6,440 nt of DNA. Origin: Streptosporangiaceae bacterium. Its GTDB lineage: Bacteria; Actinomycetota; Actinomycetes; Streptosporangiales; Streptosporangiaceae. This document shows positions 5,625 to 6,440 of this stretch, piece after piece. The notes beneath the pieces were generated by a model. It did no database searches. It worked only from the letters and a program-made list of their open reading frames with translations, and was not told the origin of the DNA. Each line of letters opens with the position of its first letter. Positions within the stretch are counted from its first letter, which is position 1. Both the position numbers and the translations under genes were made by a program. The stretch is taken from NCBI GenBank assembly GCA_025934635.1, contig JAICWX010000420.1:1-6440 (forward strand). Direction: 5' to 3'.

Positions 5625-6440
5625 ATGACGTCTTCCACTGATGCTTTCCGGGCGGCGCGGGACCTGCTGCTGGCTCATCGCGACGACTACGAGGCCGCGC
5701 GGCGCTCGTTCGCCTGGCCCGAGCTGGACGAGTTCAACTGGGCGCTGGACTGGTTCGACGTGATCGCGGACGAGCACCCGGAGCGGCCGGCGCTGCGGAT
5801 CGTCGGTGACGACGCGGCGTCTTTGACCTACGGGGAGCTGAAGGCCAGGTCGGGGCAGGTGGCCAGCTGGCTGCGGGGCCTGGGCGTGCGGCGCGGCGAC
5901 CGGGTGCTGCTGATGCTGGGCAACGTGGCACCGCTGTGGGAGATCATCCTGGCCGCGATGAAGCTCGGCGCGGTGATCATCCCGGCGTCGACGCTGCTGC
6001 AGCCGGCCGACCTGGACGACCGGGTGGCCCGCGGCCAGGTCCGGCACGTGGTGACGGACACGGCCCAGGTGGAGAAGTTCGCCGGGGTGGCGGGCGACTG
6101 GACGCGGGTGGTGGTCGGCGGGTCTTGCGAGGGGTGGCACTCGTACTCGGACGCGTTCGCGGCGCCGGCTGCTGATTTCACGCCGGACGGGGTGACGCTG
6201 GCCGACGACCCGCTGCTGCTCTACTTCACCTCGGGCACCACGGCGCTGCCCAAGCTGGTCGCGCACACCCAGGTCAGTTACCCGGCGGGGCACCTGTCCA
6301 CCATGTACTGGGTCGGCATCCAGCCGGGTGACGTGCACCTGAACCTGTCCTCGCCGGGCTGGGCCAAGCACGCCTGGAGCAACCTGTTCGCGCCGTGGAA
6401 CGCGGGCGCGACCGTGCTGGTGCTGAACTACCCGCGGTTC
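5625..6440 (+). CDS. AMP-binding acyl-CoA synthetase, MACS-like, N-terminal half
   Basis: Adenylate-forming enzyme that should activate a carboxylic acid with ATP to an acyl-adenylate and then a CoA thioester. The visible 272 residues are about half the family's usual 530-570; the rest lies past the right edge. The N-terminus (FNWALDWFDVIA, 37-48) and the block SPGWAKHAWSNLFAPWNAGATV around 243-264 resemble medium-chain acyl-CoA synthetases (MACS/ACSM group) rather than FadD. The ATP-binding P-loop is TSGTTALPK (202-210) with K210; Ala207 replaces the usual Gly or Ser. Later motifs, including the hinge and the catalytic C-terminal Lys, cannot be seen. The ATG at 5625 gives a normal family N-terminus. 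The gene is divergent from the hydrolase across a 64-base gap with a palindrome, so the two may be co-regulated. Substrate (medium-chain, branched or aromatic acid) cannot be read from this part. Confidence 0.94.
   Translation, partial: MTSSTDAFRAARDLLLAHRDDYEAARRSFAWPELDEFNWALDWFDVIADEHPERPALRIVGDDAASLTYGELKARSGQVASWLRGLGVRRGDRVLLMLGNVAPLWEIILAAMKLGAVIIPASTLLQPADLDDRVARGQVRHVVTDTAQVEKFAGVAGDWTRVVVGGSCEGWHSYSDAFAAPAADFTPDGVTLADDPLLLYFTSGTTALPKLVAHTQVSYPAGHLSTMYWVGIQPGDVHLNLSSPGWAKHAWSNLFAPWNAGATVLVLNYPRF

Noticed and set aside
5561..5638. Hydrolase start at GTG 5638 or ATG 5626, the latter sharing CATG with the synthetase start
   Set aside because: The extension has out-of-character codons, crosses the divergent gene's start and the palindrome, and a -10-like hexamer sits just before GTG 5560. 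It stays the main alternative if 5' mapping disagrees.
5565..6371. Minus-strand frame of 268 codons opposite the synthetase
   Set aside because: Arg/His/Pro-rich shadow frame; the plus strand encodes an unmistakable AMP-binding enzyme.
1..6440. Biosynthetic cluster, phage, defence or mobile-element content
   Set aside because: No transposase, integrase, toxin/antitoxin, nuclease or carrier-protein domain is seen, and no att-like or terminal repeats; base composition is even across the window.

Overview
The window comes from a very GC-rich chromosome. Almost every codon ends in G or C, GTG starts occur, and genes overlap by 4 bases. Together with the protein families present (a NarL-type two-component pair, a two-module FtsX-type exporter, a family VIII esterase/beta-lactamase-like hydrolase and a MACS-type acyl-CoA synthetase), this points to an actinomycete (Actinomycetota; a Streptosporangiales-, Micromonosporales- or Streptomyces-like lineage is my guess). 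I see no rRNA, tRNA, CRISPR array, insertion sequence or phage gene. All six genes look intact; the first and last run off the window.

Layout. Left block (1-2256, minus strand): an ABC exporter operon, ATPase then large FtsX-type permease, joined by an ATGA stop/start overlap. A 149-base divergent gap (2257-2405) follows. Middle block (2406-4324, plus strand): a membrane histidine kinase and its LuxR-type response regulator, joined by a GTGA overlap. Next, on the minus strand (4313-5560), is a serine hydrolase of the beta-lactamase/EstB fold, whose 3' end overlaps the regulator's 3' end by 12 bases. After a 64-base divergent gap (5561-5624) comes the N-terminal half of an acyl-CoA synthetase (5625 to the right edge, plus strand).

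How the parts fit. A NarL-family kinase/regulator pair back-to-back with a LolD/MacB-like ATPase and FtsX-like permease is a recurring Gram-positive arrangement. The pair probably senses a membrane or peptide stress and controls the exporter through the shared gap; this is inference from layout. The hydrolase and synthetase form a second divergent pair, whose short gap holds a perfect 14-base palindrome covering the likely -35 zones of both promoters, a good operator candidate for an unseen regulator. They may handle an acyl ester or acid (hydrolysis, then CoA activation), but substrate and link are unproven.

The most useful sequence observations are: (1) all four divergently placed genes have a TANNNT-like hexamer ending 6 or 7 bases before the start codon and no well-placed Shine-Dalgarno, the signature of leaderless mRNAs; (2) the 14-base palindrome at 5591-5604; (3) repeated CCGCGCGG palindromes just upstream of the kinase promoter; (4) an 18-base in-frame tandem repeat with unusual codons in the permease. 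I do not see a clearly new biological system here; most of the window is ordinary actinobacterial accessory-type gene content.
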